This document shows, piece after piece, positions 25,593 to 35,339 of a stretch of DNA of 64,000 nucleotides. Below the pieces are notes generated by a model that had not been told where the DNA came from, did not search any database, and saw only the letters and a program-made list of their open reading frames with translations. The position numbers and the translations under genes are program-made. Each line of letters opens with the position of its first letter. Within the stretch, counting starts at the first letter, position 1. The stretch covers positions 1 to 64,000 of the forward strand of contig CAMVAT010000009.1 of the NCBI GenBank assembly GCA_947165505.1, in the 5' to 3' direction. The DNA comes from an uncultured Prevotellaceae bacterium. GTDB taxonomy: Bacteria; Bacteroidota; Bacteroidia; Bacteroidales; Bacteroidaceae.

Positions 25593-28500
25593 TTATTTCA
25601 TGATTACCTTGCGTCCGCCCACGATGGCGATACCCTTGTATGAGCTGTTGACACGACGACTGTCCAAAGTGTATGCTTGAACGTTTTTAGGTGATAATTC
25701 CTGCTGGGGAATAGTAATGATGTAGGTAGCGACATCCATGCCCATTAGTTCTATTTCCTGACCTGCTACAGTAGGAATATCATAGAGATAGGTATCAGGC
25801 AATGTGGTGACAGGAATCTTGGATTCATCGGCTATGATAGGCTCCGGCATCACGTAGGGTTGCATCAGCTCGTTGGTATTAGCCCCCTCTGCCGTGGTAA
25901 GTGACGTGCCGTCGGCCATCTTCAACTGTGTATTGCTGCGCAGACGCAGGTTGCCGCCTACAGTTGACTTTATTTTCACAGAGGCTATTTTGCCATCCTT
26001 CCACTGCATTTCTGTCACCTCGAACCCACCACGGGCGCGCAACCCCTTCACCTTGCCATCGGCCCAGGATGCAGGCAATGCCGGCAGCAAGTGCATGAAG
26101 CCAGCATGACTTTGCAGCAGCATCTCGGCGATACCGGCACAACAGCCGAAATTGCCGTCAATCTGGAATGGCGCATGAGCATCAAACATATTAGCGTAAG
26201 TCCCCCCGTCGGCATCGCTCATGGTCGCATTCGGATCCATCAGGCGCAACTGGTTCTTAATGATATCGAGAGCATGGTCGCCATCGAGCATACGTGCCCA
26301 CAGGCACACCTTCCACCCCATTGACCAGCCACGGGCAGCGTCGCCACGGCCTACAAGCGATTTGTGCACACCCTGATAGATGGTTTCGTTGACGTATGGA
26401 GACACTTGATTGCCAGGATAAGCCCCCCAAAGGTGCGAAAGGTGGCGGTGTGAACTATTCTCACGGTCCCAATCTTCCTGCCACTCTTGTACCTGTCCAT
26501 ATTTGCCAATCTTATATGGAGTGATCAGAGCCCTCAAGGCATCGAGTTCGTCGGCAAAGTCGGCATCCGTATTCAGGATGCGGGCTGCCTCAGCGGTATT
26601 TTTCAGCACATCATACACCATCTGGTTATCCATAGCCACACCACCGAAGAGGGCGCAGTTCATCTCCTTGCCATTGTCATCTGTATATTTGACCAGACCA
26701 GGGTGGTTCTCAGGGGAATTTGAAGGACAGACCACCTTGTAGCCTGTATTAGGATCGGTCACGAGTAAGTCCTGGAAGAACTGTGCGCAGCCCTTCAGCA
26801 CAGGATATACATCAGCCAGATACTGCTTGTCGCCAGAGAAGAGGTACTTTTCCCAAAGATGAGAGCAGAACCAAGCATTACATGTGGGCCATACGCCTAC
26901 AGAACCATTATCTACAGCACCTGTGGTGCGCCAGATATCAGTATTGTGATGTAAGGTCCAGCCACGTGCGCCATACATCTTCAGGGCGGTCTCTGCACCT
27001 GTCACGCTGACATCTTTCACCATTTGGACGAATGGATTATGACATTCAGAGAGGTTGGTCACCTCTGCAGGCCAATAGTTCATCTCCACGTTAATGTTGG
27101 CAGTGTATTTAGAGTCCCATGCAGGATACTGCCGTGCATTAGGGTTCCAGATGCCCTGCAAGTTGGCAGGCTGAGTGCCCGGTTGCGAAGAAGAGATGAG
27201 CAGATATCGTCCAAACTGAAAGTAATTGCTCACCAATCCAGGGTCATTGCCACCTGTAGAACGGAATTCCTTGATGCGTGTTTCCGTGTCTTTCTGTTCC
27301 TGCAGGTCATTACTGCCAAGGTAGAGGCTCACCCGATTGAACTGCTCTTGATACTTTGCTTCGTGGTCAGCCAAAGTGGTTTCATAGCTCTTCGCCTTAT
27401 TCAGGTATGCGGTCAGATAATCCAAAGCCTTGGTTTCCGCGTCTGCGCTGATGTCATCGTAGTTGACAAAGTTGGTAGCCGATGAGATGATGACAGTAGC
27501 CGATGTAGCATCGCTTACCGTGATTGTTGGAGCCGCAGGATTGCCTGCCACCAGTCCGCCTTCCATCACGTTAGTTGTGGTGTTGCTTGTCTGTGAACCT
27601 CCATCGTTGATCACCTTGATGAAAGTATAGCAATGCAGCTTGTTGTCCACGCCCTCCGTCTGTTCACGGGCAGGGATGAGCGACGCCTCTATCATGCCAT
27701 CGGCAGTCATCTTGTTGACCCCTAATTTTGCCATATTCATCTTCTGCGGAGCTGCAAAGCATACATTGAAATTCAGTTTTCCTGCCTCAGAAGCCTCCAA
27801 GCGCATGATGGTAACATTGTCGTCGAATGATGTGAATACGTTTCTTGTGTATGTGACTCCATCAACGATGTATGTGGTGGTTGCCGTAGCTGAAGCGAGG
27901 TCAAGTGAACGCACATAGCCCTGCACATCAATGGCGCCGTGGGTTTGTCCTTTCTCTTCATCGTCAAAGCGGTGGCCGGGGAATCCTACCAGTACACATC
28001 CGGCTGCCTGGTATTGTGCTCCGTGTGATGTTTTTGACATCCAATTAGGTATGGCCAGCTTCTGTGCAGACACGTAGTCTTTGTTAAATATATGCTGCTG
28101 CACCTGGGTGAGCACGTCCTTTGCATTGTCGTTATAATTGCGGTTGGGCATCTGTCCCCAGAAAGTGTCCTCGTTCAGCTGTAAGGTATCCATGGCGACC
28201 GAGCCGCTGACCATAGCACCAAGACGGCCATTGCCCAACGGCAGAGCCTCTTCCCAGTATTCGGCGGGGCGGTGATACCACAGGCGGTTCTTACTGTCAA
28301 GTATTGGAGGAGGTATAGGCCGTGTGTCGCCTGTGGTGAAGTTGACGGTCACAGCCTCGTCCAGCACATTGCCAGCCAAGTCGGCCAGTGCACGGGCAGG
28401 CAGTGCCAGTGTATATGCGGTGGACAAATCCAACTCTTCGTAGGCAAAAGACACCTTATTGATGTTGATTACAGGCTCAATGCTCTGACTTTGACGGGTT

Positions 28501-29330
28501 GTGTTGTTGGTCAGTGTAGCCTTGGCACCATTCATTGCCTGTACGCCCTCGTTAAATAGCATGGTGACTTTTCCTGTTGGCAGCACAGCACTTGCTCCGT
28601 CAGCAGGAATGGTGCTTAGCAACCGAGGTGCCTGTGTGTCTTCAGCGAGAACATTCAGATATTTCAAGTTGTAATTGCTCGTCTTGGTGGCAGACTGGAT
28701 GAGCATTCTGACAATGAGCTGCTCTTTGTCGTCTGCCTGCAGGTCATAGGTGGCATCCACATAGGTGTTCCAATGCGAACCAGAGGTATAGTCATCGAGT
28801 ATCTGCCATGTCTGGCCGCCATCCACCGAATATACTATGCCGAACTTGGTGGCCGAACTGCTACCGTCGCCAATGGCAAAATTCACGCTGACATTGCGCA
28901 ATGACGTGGTGGGCATTGAGACTTCGAAGAAGTGGTCATGCTTTGAGCCGTCGGTGTAGTCATCCTTGGCGGTGAAGTTGTCAATGCTGGCCGTATTGAG
29001 GCGCAAAAAATAACTGGGATTCGACCCGCTGCTGGTCACCTGCCACTTGCCATTGCTGGTATGGACAGTGACTTTACATTCCTCGGGCACCAAAGCACAT
29101 TCATTGGGCAGGAAATAAGGCTGTAGAGTTGCCCATGACGTATTGGCGATAGCCGACCAGCCAAGTGTGTTGGGAGTGTAGGTGGCAGTCGTGCCCTTTT
29201 TATCAACATCGTAACCTGTTGAGAACACCCATTTAGCCACAGCAGTCTTGTTGGCTGCAGCGTTCAAAGCGCATAGAAGCAACAGGATAAATGCCCCCAA
29301 GCGCAAAAAAATAATTTTTGATTTGTCCAT
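25593..29330 (-). CDS. GH95 alpha-L-fucosidase/galactosidase with N-terminal accessory domains
   Basis: The start at 29330 gives a proper signal peptide ([20 protein letters not shown]); an in-frame ATG at 29477 would add 49 residues and place the signal internally. Residues about 25-230 are a beta-sandwich, possibly carbohydrate-binding. An Ig-like Big_5 module ([13 protein letters not shown] ... DLAGNVL) covers about 233-335, and the GH95 N-terminal domain and (alpha/alpha)6 barrel fill 350-1130. GH95 markers are [13 protein letters not shown], with the two catalytic-type asparagines (N745, N747), and FQIDGNFG. The end has a degenerate secretion-type tail (YTLDSRRV ... GGRKVIMK). GH95 removes alpha-1,2-fucose or alpha-galactose; L-galactose on xylan is possible. 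Divergent to an AraC-type membrane regulator. Confidence 0.93.
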   Translation of the reverse strand: MDKSKIIFLRLGAFILLLLCALNAAANKTAVAKWVFSTGYDVDKKGTTATYTPNTLGWSAIANTSWATLQPYFLPNECALVPEECKVTVHTSNGKWQVTSSGSNPSYFLRLNTASIDNFTAKDDYTDGSKHDHFFEVSMPTTSLRNVSVNFAIGDGSSSATKFGIVYSVDGGQTWQILDDYTSGSHWNTYVDATYDLQADDKEQLIVRMLIQSATKTSNYNLKYLNVLAEDTQAPRLLSTIPADGASAVLPTGKVTMLFNEGVQAMNGAKATLTNNTTRQSQSIEPVININKVSFAYEELDLSTAYTLALPARALADLAGNVLDEAVTVNFTTGDTRPIPPPILDSKNRLWYHRPAEYWEEALPLGNGRLGAMVSGSVAMDTLQLNEDTFWGQMPNRNYNDNAKDVLTQVQQHIFNKDYVSAQKLAIPNWMSKTSHGAQYQAAGCVLVGFPGHRFDDEEKGQTHGAIDVQGYVRSLDLASATATTTYIVDGVTYTRNVFTSFDDNVTIMRLEASEAGKLNFNVCFAAPQKMNMAKLGVNKMTADGMIEASLIPAREQTEGVDNKLHCYTFIKVINDGGSQTSNTTTNVMEGGLVAGNPAAPTITVSDATSATVIISSATNFVNYDDISADAETKALDYLTAYLNKAKSYETTLADHEAKYQEQFNRVSLYLGSNDLQEQKDTETRIKEFRSTGGNDPGLVSNYFQFGRYLLISSSQPGTQPANLQGIWNPNARQYPAWDSKYTANINVEMNYWPAEVTNLSECHNPFVQMVKDVSVTGAETALKMYGARGWTLHHNTDIWRTTGAVDNGSVGVWPTCNAWFCSHLWEKYLFSGDKQYLADVYPVLKGCAQFFQDLLVTDPNTGYKVVCPSNSPENHPGLVKYTDDNGKEMNCALFGGVAMDNQMVYDVLKNTAEAARILNTDADFADELDALRALITPYKIGKYGQVQEWQEDWDRENSSHRHLSHLWGAYPGNQVSPYVNETIYQGVHKSLVGRGDAARGWSMGWKVCLWARMLDGDHALDIIKNQLRLMDPNATMSDADGGTYANMFDAHAPFQIDGNFGCCAGIAEMLLQSHAGFMHLLPALPASWADGKVKGLRARGGFEVTEMQWKDGKIASVKIKSTVGGNLRLRSNTQLKMADGTSLTTAEGANTNELMQPYVMPEPIIADESKIPVTTLPDTYLYDIPTVAGQEIELMGMDVATYIITIPQQELSPKNVQAYTLDSRRVNSSYKGIAIVGGRKVIMK

Positions 29331-29370
29331 CTTTGTTTTATTTAGTTTGACGTAGTGAATAAACATGCCG

Positions 29371-29378
29371 CAAAAGTA
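29371..29378 (-). promoter_or_regulatory. -7 box (TACTTTTG) for the GH95 gene
   Basis: A TAnnTTTG match 41 bp before the start at 29330. It is one of two opposed boxes in the 190-bp divergent region; the other is at 29484-29491. Confidence 0.5.
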
Positions 29379-29483
29379 CGGTATCCGCATTGCTTGCATG
29401 TTCATTATTTGCGTATTTGGGGTGAAAAAAGGCTCATATTGCAAAAAACATGACGATTCATCGTCAAAATTGTTCATTTATAT

Positions 29484-29491
29484 TATCTTTG
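29484..29491 (+). promoter_or_regulatory. -7 box (TATCTTTG) for the AraC-type regulator
   Basis: A TAnnTTTG match 30 bp before the ATG at 29521. The -33 region is unclear. Confidence 0.5.
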
Positions 29492-29520
29492 CATCATTAT
29501 CGTGCTAAATATAAGACTTG

Positions 29521-31824
29521 ATGAGGCTATTAACAACTTTTTTGCTATGCTTGTGCATACAAGCAGTCAAGCCGCAATCTGCCATCACTTACGACGACCG
29601 GTCAGGGTTGTCACATTGGATTGTGTCGGGTGTCGTGCAAGACCCGCAGGGCTTTATGTGGCTGTCAACGTGGAACGGGCTGAACCGCTTCGACGGCTAT
29701 GAGTTCCGACAGGTCAAGGCTGTGCCAGGCAATGGGGTTGATATCCCTTCAGAAGTGATTAGGAGTATTGCAATAGACCCGTCAGGAAACATTCTTTGCA
29801 AAACAGATGCAGCTTGTTTCATGCTTGACTCCAAAACTTACCAGTTTAGAGAATTGCCTGATTCTTTCCTCAAGCATATATCTAAAAACACCATGCTGAA
29901 GGACAGAGAAGGAAACATCTGGCAAATAGAACGCTATGGAATCACTAAAACGCTGCGACCCCACCACCCGGCGACCCTCGTTGAAGGGACTTCAGATGTC
30001 CAGGCAAGAGCCTTTCTCAAAGACAGGCATGAACGCTGGTGGCTGGCTACAAAAGAGGACGAGTGTATCAGAATTTTTAGCAGCGAGAACGAACTGAAAG
30101 GCTATTTGGGAGCTGACGGGCGGCTACACCGCTCGAAGACACCCTTTGGCCAACGTGCATACTGTATGATGGAAACCCCAAAGGGCGACATTTGGATAGG
30201 ATGCAAGCCGGGGGCCTTGCTGCGCCTGCGTGAACGACACGACGGAACGTATGATATCAGTAACATCCAGCCTGCGGGACTTACCAACAATACCATCTAC
30301 CACATAGCAGAAGACCGACAGGGACGTGTGTGGTTGGGCACTTTCGGCGGAGGCGTCCACTGCATACCCAATCCTGAGGATGAAATCCCTTCTTGTATCC
30401 ATTTCGGAGGCAAAGACAAGGTCCGTCGGCTCTTGGTAACTGAACGCGGGTATGTCATAGCCGCCACGACCAACGGACTTCTCGTGGGACGTATAGACCA
30501 AACGAACGTTAGTAAGACCACGTTCAACCAGCTGATACGCGACGGGCACCGTGCCAGCAGCCTTGCAGGAAACGCTACGATGGACATTGTCTGTGATGGA
30601 CATGGGCACATCTTCATTGCCACCGAAAACTACGGTATAGACATGACGACAGAGGAGTCTCTATGTTCCACAACGCCCCATTTTTCCCACTTCAGCAAAG
30701 CTACATCTTCGTTGACATCTGACGCCTGTCTGTCTATCGCCGTGAAGGATGACGGACATCTTCTGATTGTTTGCACCGACAGAGTCATGGAGTGGACACC
30801 CGAGAAGGACGAGTGTAATACTTATTCAACTCACTTTTGGAACTCTACAAGCCATTTTTCTGAGGAGAGGCCCATGCAACTGCCGGATGGATCCTGGCTT
30901 TTCGGGCAAGAACAGGGGGCCTATATCGCCACTCAGCACAGCCTGAACACTATAGACGACAGTCCCCCATTGGTGTTTACCGAACTGGCCGTCAACGGGA
31001 AACCCGTTCAACTGGATGTTGCGCAGAGAGACACTTTAGTGATTGACACCGATGAACGCAGTTTCGTGCTTTCGTATGCCGCGCTGGTCTATACCGACAA
31101 TTCTGACATCTGCTATAGAAGCAGGATGAACGGCGGCGCATGGAGCAACAGCAGCAGCAAGCACTCATTGACCTTTTATGACATACAACCAGGAACATAT
31201 CAGCTGGAGGTGCAGTCAACAGACCATTATGGTCGTTGGGCAGATAACACCCGTGGGCTGACCATTATAGTATCGCCCCATTGGTATGAAACACTATGGG
31301 CAAAGGTATTAGGACTCATGCTGCTAATAGCCATTGCCGTTGCCTGCATCTACACGATATTCTACATCAGGAATCTGCATCGACAACGCAGCGAACTCCT
31401 CAAGAAATACATGGATCTGCTGGCCAGTGCTGATACCGGCAAACAAGACCAAAAGAAGGAACCAGCGACCATGTCGTTAGACGTCTCTGACGCTGACCGC
31501 AGATTTCTTGACAAGGTCAAAGAGTATATCAATGCCAATATCGGCAATGCTGATGCCAACATCGACGATATGGCCGCATTTTCAGCGGTAAGCCGCAGTA
31601 CATTAAATCGTAAACTACGCTCGCTATTAGACATCACCGCAACCCAGCTACTGATAGATGCCCGTATGGAGAAAGCCCGGCAAATGCTTGTTTCCAACTC
31701 GGAAAAAGAGGAAAAGCTGAGTGTTACAGAAATCACTTATCAGTGTGGCTATACTGACCCCCGCTATTTCTCACGCTGCTTTAAACAGAAATACGGGAAA
31801 ACCCCTACAGAATACGCAGGTTAA
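29521..31824 (+). CDS. Membrane sensor with periplasmic propeller and AraC HTH, no kinase
   Basis: The 767-aa product starts with a signal/anchor (MRLLTTFLLCLCIQAV). Residues 25-500 carry two-component-regulator propeller repeats (GLSHWIVSGVVQDPQGFMWL, TIYHIAEDRQGRVWLGTFGG), then a Y_Y_Y domain (about 500-580), one transmembrane helix (about 592-616), a short linker and a C-terminal AraC HTH (about 655-767, ending CFKQKYGKTPTEYAG). Hybrid two-component systems of Bacteroidetes place HisKA, HATPase and a receiver between membrane and HTH; all three are missing, with only ~40 residues between. It is thus a one-component membrane regulator, comparable in plan to SusR. The divergent GH95 gene is the likely target. 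ATG at 29521 is preferred over TTG at 29518. Confidence 0.9.
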   Translation: MRLLTTFLLCLCIQAVKPQSAITYDDRSGLSHWIVSGVVQDPQGFMWLSTWNGLNRFDGYEFRQVKAVPGNGVDIPSEVIRSIAIDPSGNILCKTDAACFMLDSKTYQFRELPDSFLKHISKNTMLKDREGNIWQIERYGITKTLRPHHPATLVEGTSDVQARAFLKDRHERWWLATKEDECIRIFSSENELKGYLGADGRLHRSKTPFGQRAYCMMETPKGDIWIGCKPGALLRLRERHDGTYDISNIQPAGLTNNTIYHIAEDRQGRVWLGTFGGGVHCIPNPEDEIPSCIHFGGKDKVRRLLVTERGYVIAATTNGLLVGRIDQTNVSKTTFNQLIRDGHRASSLAGNATMDIVCDGHGHIFIATENYGIDMTTEESLCSTTPHFSHFSKATSSLTSDACLSIAVKDDGHLLIVCTDRVMEWTPEKDECNTYSTHFWNSTSHFSEERPMQLPDGSWLFGQEQGAYIATQHSLNTIDDSPPLVFTELAVNGKPVQLDVAQRDTLVIDTDERSFVLSYAALVYTDNSDICYRSRMNGGAWSNSSSKHSLTFYDIQPGTYQLEVQSTDHYGRWADNTRGLTIIVSPHWYETLWAKVLGLMLLIAIAVACIYTIFYIRNLHRQRSELLKKYMDLLASADTGKQDQKKEPATMSLDVSDADRRFLDKVKEYINANIGNADANIDDMAAFSAVSRSTLNRKLRSLLDITATQLLIDARMEKARQMLVSNSEKEEKLSVTEITYQCGYTDPRYFSRCFKQKYGKTPTEYAG

Positions 31825-31912
31825 CGTGCAGGCATGAGCAGGCATGACATGCCACACTAAACCCACGTAGTAGGAATTAGCAGTAAAACCATCAAAAAAG
31901 CATCAAAGAAAT

Positions 31913-31940
31913 GAGGCGCGACCCACAAGGGCCGCGCCTC
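31913..31940. terminator. Bidirectional terminator between regulator and OmpA genes
   Basis: GAGGCGCG pairs with CGCGCCTC, with a further CCC/GGG inside the loop. T-rich DNA follows on both strands (TTTC on plus, ATTTCTTTG on minus). The flanking genes converge. Confidence 0.8.
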
Positions 31941-31973
31941 TTTCACTAATAGATGTGATTCAAAGAAAAGTTA

Positions 31974-33209
31974 TTATTCGCTGATGACTGATTCTGTCTC
32001 ATATTCGTCGAGTGCGAAGACTACGACACGGTTCCACTCGTTCTTGAGTGAGTAAGGCTGCACCACGTCACCCTTGTAGTCGATGCTCAGGCGGTTGGGA
32101 TCCACACCGAACTCGTTGACCAGCATATTGAAGACGCTGGTGACACGACGTTTAGACAAACGCATGTTGTAAGCGGGATAAGCAGTCTCCACATCGGCGA
32201 AACCGCAGATGGTCACATTCACGTCGGGGTGCGACTTCATGTAGTTGGCCACAGCCTCCACGTTGCGTTTCTGCACATCGGTGATGTAGTATTTATCGAT
32301 GATGAACGACACGGTCATGTCGAGGATACGACGCTGCTTGATCTTGGCGTTCTTCTCTTTCTTAGCGTCCTCAAGGTCTTTCTTAGCCTCGTTGATCTTA
32401 CGATGGATGTCGGAGAGGTCGTAGTCGAGACCAGCCGTACGGTATTTGAAACGATGGTCGCCGTAGTGGTCGAGGAAGTGATAGACCAGACCGAGGTTGA
32501 GGTTCATCCAGCCATCGTATTTATCGTCGTAGCGGATTCCGTCGAGATCATCGTCGGTAGCGTGAATCATCGCCTCGAGGTTGATGTCGAAGTATTTGTT
32601 GAGCATGTAGCTCAGGCCCAGACCGGCACGCACGGCGAAGAATGTCTTATTCTTGGTAGCCTCTTCGAAGTCGGTCACCTGATAGCCTTTCACGTCACGG
32701 AGAGTCTTAGGCATGGTGTTGTCGAGATCCCAGCGGGTCACGAATCCCACACCGAGGATACCGAGCACGTTCCAACGGCGTGTCTCACGATACTTGGTGA
32801 AGATGTTGGTGAAGTTGGGCACAGCATCGATAAAGCCGCTGGCCAGTTTGAAGTCGTAGTATCCGTGGGTGTTGATGCCTGCGTCGCGTGATTTCATCAC
32901 TGAAGAGCGCTCCAGGATACCCACCTGCTTGGTATAGCTGCCGGCGATGCGGAGAGCGAAGCCGGGCGAGAAGCTCTTACCGATGACGAGGCTGGCATTG
33001 CCGCGCTGCGTGTCGAAACGGAACGTCTCACGCGGACGTACATTCTCGCCGAGGGGACTTGTAGTACCGCCATAGATACCCACAAACCAGTTGTCGAAGA
33101 ATTTATAGTGCCGCAGAGCGGTAGCATACTCAAGTTCGTTATCCTGCGCCATAGTGAGGGTGGGCAGGGCAATCACCGCTGCGATCAAAGTAGCTTTTAT
33201 CTTATTCAT
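31974..33209 (-). CDS. OmpA-family outer membrane protein
   Basis: The 411-aa product has a signal peptide (ending LTMAQDNE), an N-terminal beta-barrel part (about 30-270), a short charged helix (INEAKKDLEDAKKEKNAKI) and a C-terminal OmpA domain (about 290-405) with the NMRLSKRRVTSVFNML signature that binds peptidoglycan in the family. It is 15 bp downstream of a paralogue with the same barrel plan (FDNWFVGIYGG versus FWDNWFAGIQGG). The tandem arrangement is like the Pgm6/Pgm7 pair of Porphyromonas gingivalis, which form a heterotrimer. A role in envelope stability is likely. Confidence 0.92.
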   Translation of the reverse strand: MNKIKATLIAAVIALPTLTMAQDNELEYATALRHYKFFDNWFVGIYGGTTSPLGENVRPRETFRFDTQRGNASLVIGKSFSPGFALRIAGSYTKQVGILERSSVMKSRDAGINTHGYYDFKLASGFIDAVPNFTNIFTKYRETRRWNVLGILGVGFVTRWDLDNTMPKTLRDVKGYQVTDFEEATKNKTFFAVRAGLGLSYMLNKYFDINLEAMIHATDDDLDGIRYDDKYDGWMNLNLGLVYHFLDHYGDHRFKYRTAGLDYDLSDIHRKINEAKKDLEDAKKEKNAKIKQRRILDMTVSFIIDKYYITDVQKRNVEAVANYMKSHPDVNVTICGFADVETAYPAYNMRLSKRRVTSVFNMLVNEFGVDPNRLSIDYKGDVVQPYSLKNEWNRVVVFALDEYETESVISE

Positions 33210-33224
33210 AGCGATTGTCTGTTT

Positions 33225-34394
33225 TTAGAGTTTTCCGTTTTCGTTAATATACACAATGATGCAGTTCTTGTCAGTCTGCTGGCTTTCCACCTTCTTGGTA
33301 TCGCTGTCGATGAAGATACGGTTGGCGGGAATCTGGTAGCTGTTGACCAGTGTCTCGCGGATGGTGTTAGCACGGTCGTTGAAGAGAGCACCGGCATTAC
33401 CCAGAACAGTGATGTAGAGGTTGAGCTGGTTGTTGTGGTCTTTCATCTCCTGAGCTGCAGTATAGACGTTGACCTCCTGCATCTCGTCGATGTCGCTTGA
33501 GCCGTTGGCGAACGACACGAGCACATTGATCTGCTGCGACTTCACATCCACTGTCGGACGGTTGTTGCGTACATCCTGAGCCTCCTGGCGCAAGCGGTTG
33601 AGCTCTGCGTTGAGGTCGTTGTAGCGTGAGTAGTCGCGTGTATAATAAGTGAACTGGTGTGCACCGTCGGTGGGGTTCTTGAAGCGGTAATTCAGACCGA
33701 AGAGCAGGTTGGCGTGTCCGTCCCACTTATTGTGTGTGATGATACCGTCGAACGAGTCGTCGATCCATGTGTTAGAAGCCTCAACCGTGAAGTCCCAGCG
33801 CTCGCCCAGACGGAAGAGCATCTGCAGTCCGGCGCGCAGTCCGAGCAGTGTGCAAGCGTCGGTATTGTATGCCACGTCGTTGGCATTCCAGTTGCGGTCG
33901 CTGAAGCTGAAGGTCTGCTCGCCGCCGAATCCGAAGAAAGCGACGAGGTTGAAGAACCGGCTCTCGCGATATCCGCCGAAGATATTGGTCAGGTTGAACA
34001 GTCCGTCGGCGTAGAACGTAGCCGTATGGAAGTGATAGCTATGGATGCCTTCGGTGAGTCCGCGGTTGCTGGCCCATCCGAGTTGTACTCTCATACCTAC
34101 CGAGGGAGAGATCCACTTACCGGCATAAGCGGCAGCAGTGGGGCGCAGATGACGCCAGAACGAGGTATGTTTTTGGTTGCTGCCCCAGTTGTAGAGCACG
34201 CCGCCCTGGATACCAGCGAACCAGTTGTCCCAGAACTTATAGTCGCGGAGAATCTTTTGGTCTTTTCCTTCTTCTTGATTCGTATCAAGCCAATAGTCGG
34301 ATGTCACGGTGGCTGTCGGTGTTTCCTCCTGAGCGCTGACAGCAGTAGTAGCGGTCAGAGCTGCCACCAAAGCGAAATATTTAAGTTGCTTCAT
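33225..34394 (-). CDS. OmpA-like outer membrane protein, paralogue with weak C-terminal motif
   Basis: The 389-aa product has a signal peptide (TTAVSAQEE), a barrel-like N-terminal region closely related in plan to the neighbouring OmpA protein, a helical linker (LNAELNRLRQEAQDVRNN) and a C-terminal region in the position of an OmpA domain (VLVSFANGSSDIDEMQ ... IPANRIFIDSD). The usual NxxLSxxR peptidoglycan-binding signature is replaced by LFNDRANTIRETL, so cell-wall binding may be lost or weak. It lies in a likely three-gene operon, 45 bp after a small secreted protein and 15 bp before the paralogue. Confidence 0.88.
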   Translation of the reverse strand: MKQLKYFALVAALTATTAVSAQEETPTATVTSDYWLDTNQEEGKDQKILRDYKFWDNWFAGIQGGVLYNWGSNQKHTSFWRHLRPTAAAYAGKWISPSVGMRVQLGWASNRGLTEGIHSYHFHTATFYADGLFNLTNIFGGYRESRFFNLVAFFGFGGEQTFSFSDRNWNANDVAYNTDACTLLGLRAGLQMLFRLGERWDFTVEASNTWIDDSFDGIITHNKWDGHANLLFGLNYRFKNPTDGAHQFTYYTRDYSRYNDLNAELNRLRQEAQDVRNNRPTVDVKSQQINVLVSFANGSSDIDEMQEVNVYTAAQEMKDHNNQLNLYITVLGNAGALFNDRANTIRETLVNSYQIPANRIFIDSDTKKVESQQTDKNCIIVYINENGKL

Positions 34395-34439
34395 CGTTGT
34401 TGAATACTTTAATTTTCTTGAATGTGTGGTTACGAGTGT

Positions 34440-34994
34440 TTAGAAGAGGAAAGTACACATGTACATATCATCTTTCTCATAGAAATAGATGTATCTCCAG
34501 CTATGAGCACCGGCGAAGAGTGCATAGGTGATACCATCGACATTGCTCCAGGTGGGGTCGATGTCGGTAGAGTAGATGTTGTCGTTCACCTTGCACCCGA
34601 TCTTCATGCCCTCCTGACGGAATCGCTGCTGTGCGTCGCGGTCAGGGAAGATGAGCGTGATGGTGATGGGAGTGTATTTACCCGGTTTGTTCTCAGTCAA
34701 GTCAAAGTTCAACAGCTTGGGGCTGTCGGCCAGTTTAGTGTAAGTCTCAGTCATGTGTCCTTTTTTGTAAGAGACACCTTTTGAAAAGACATAATAAATC
34801 TCCCCCGACTCATTGGTGTCGTAGATGAGGTCAAGCCCGGCTTTGTTGGCCAGTCCGTGGTAATAATCCAGGGATTTGCCCTTAGCCTGGAAGTTCATCA
34901 GCTCCAAAAAAGTCTTAAAATGGAAATCATTCTGTGCCATCGTCACATTCGCACATGCCAACAGCACAACCATAACGCATAATAACTTTTTCAT
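34440..34994 (-). CDS. Hypothetical secreted protein, 184 aa
   Basis: Signal peptide MKKLLCVMVVLLACANVTMA with cleavage near AQND. The mature part is an alpha/beta protein with no family I recognise; it ends in an aromatic run (YIYFYEKDDMYMC). It is first in a likely operon with two OmpA-like genes (45-bp gap) and may be an envelope factor. A near-match to a -7 box (CATCTTTG) lies about 65 bp upstream. Confidence 0.8.
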   Translation of the reverse strand: MKKLLCVMVVLLACANVTMAQNDFHFKTFLELMNFQAKGKSLDYYHGLANKAGLDLIYDTNESGEIYYVFSKGVSYKKGHMTETYTKLADSPKLLNFDLTENKPGKYTPITITLIFPDRDAQQRFRQEGMKIGCKVNDNIYSTDIDPTWSNVDGITYALFAGAHSWRYIYFYEKDDMYMCTFLF

Positions 34995-35187
34995 TGTTTA
35001 TCTATTTAGTTTATCTGTAAATTATCTTAAGATAGGAAATCGGTTGAATCAATTTTTCGCAAAGATGTATATATGTGCTAGCTTTGATTTTGCGTGCAAA
35101 GTTAACTATTTTTTTTTATTCTATTGCTTTTTTTGGTTTTTTTTTCGGTTTTGGTAGCATTTTTTTCAAAATAGTGATGATTTTGGA
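34995..35187. other. T-rich intergenic region
   Basis: Holds the likely promoter of the 184-aa gene and a long T-rich stretch on the plus strand (about 35108-35170). No gene is supported; the open frames here are low complexity. Confidence 0.6.
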
Positions 35188-35259
35188 GCTAGTAGTGCTA
35201 GTCGTACTAGTCGTACTAGTCATACTAGTCATACTAGTCGTACTAGTTTTACTAGAGAG
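35188..35259 (+). repeat. Eight 9-bp units of the ACTAGTCRT type
   Basis: Perfect 9-bp phasing across 72 bp, from GCTAGTAGT through ACTAGTCGT, ACTAGTCAT and ACTAGTTTT to ACTAGAGAG. The central units contain the palindrome ACTAGT. It lies just beyond the terminator of the xus operon. Confidence 0.92.
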
Positions 35260-35268
35260 AAAAGAAAT

Positions 35269-35298
35269 GGGCGCCCGGATCTCACGACTCAAGCGCCC
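35269..35298 (-). terminator. Terminator of the xus-type operon
   Basis: GGGCGC pairs with GCGCCC on either side of an 18-base loop; on the minus strand ATTTCTTTTCTCT follows. It is about 40 bp past the Xyn10C stop. Confidence 0.65.
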
Positions 35299-35339
35299 TG
35301 GTTTTTCATTTTCATGAAAAGCACAAATAAAATTATTGA

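Noticed and set aside
29331..29477. A longer GH95 start at 29477
   Set aside because: It would put 49 residues before a proper signal peptide and overlap the likely promoter at 29371-29378.
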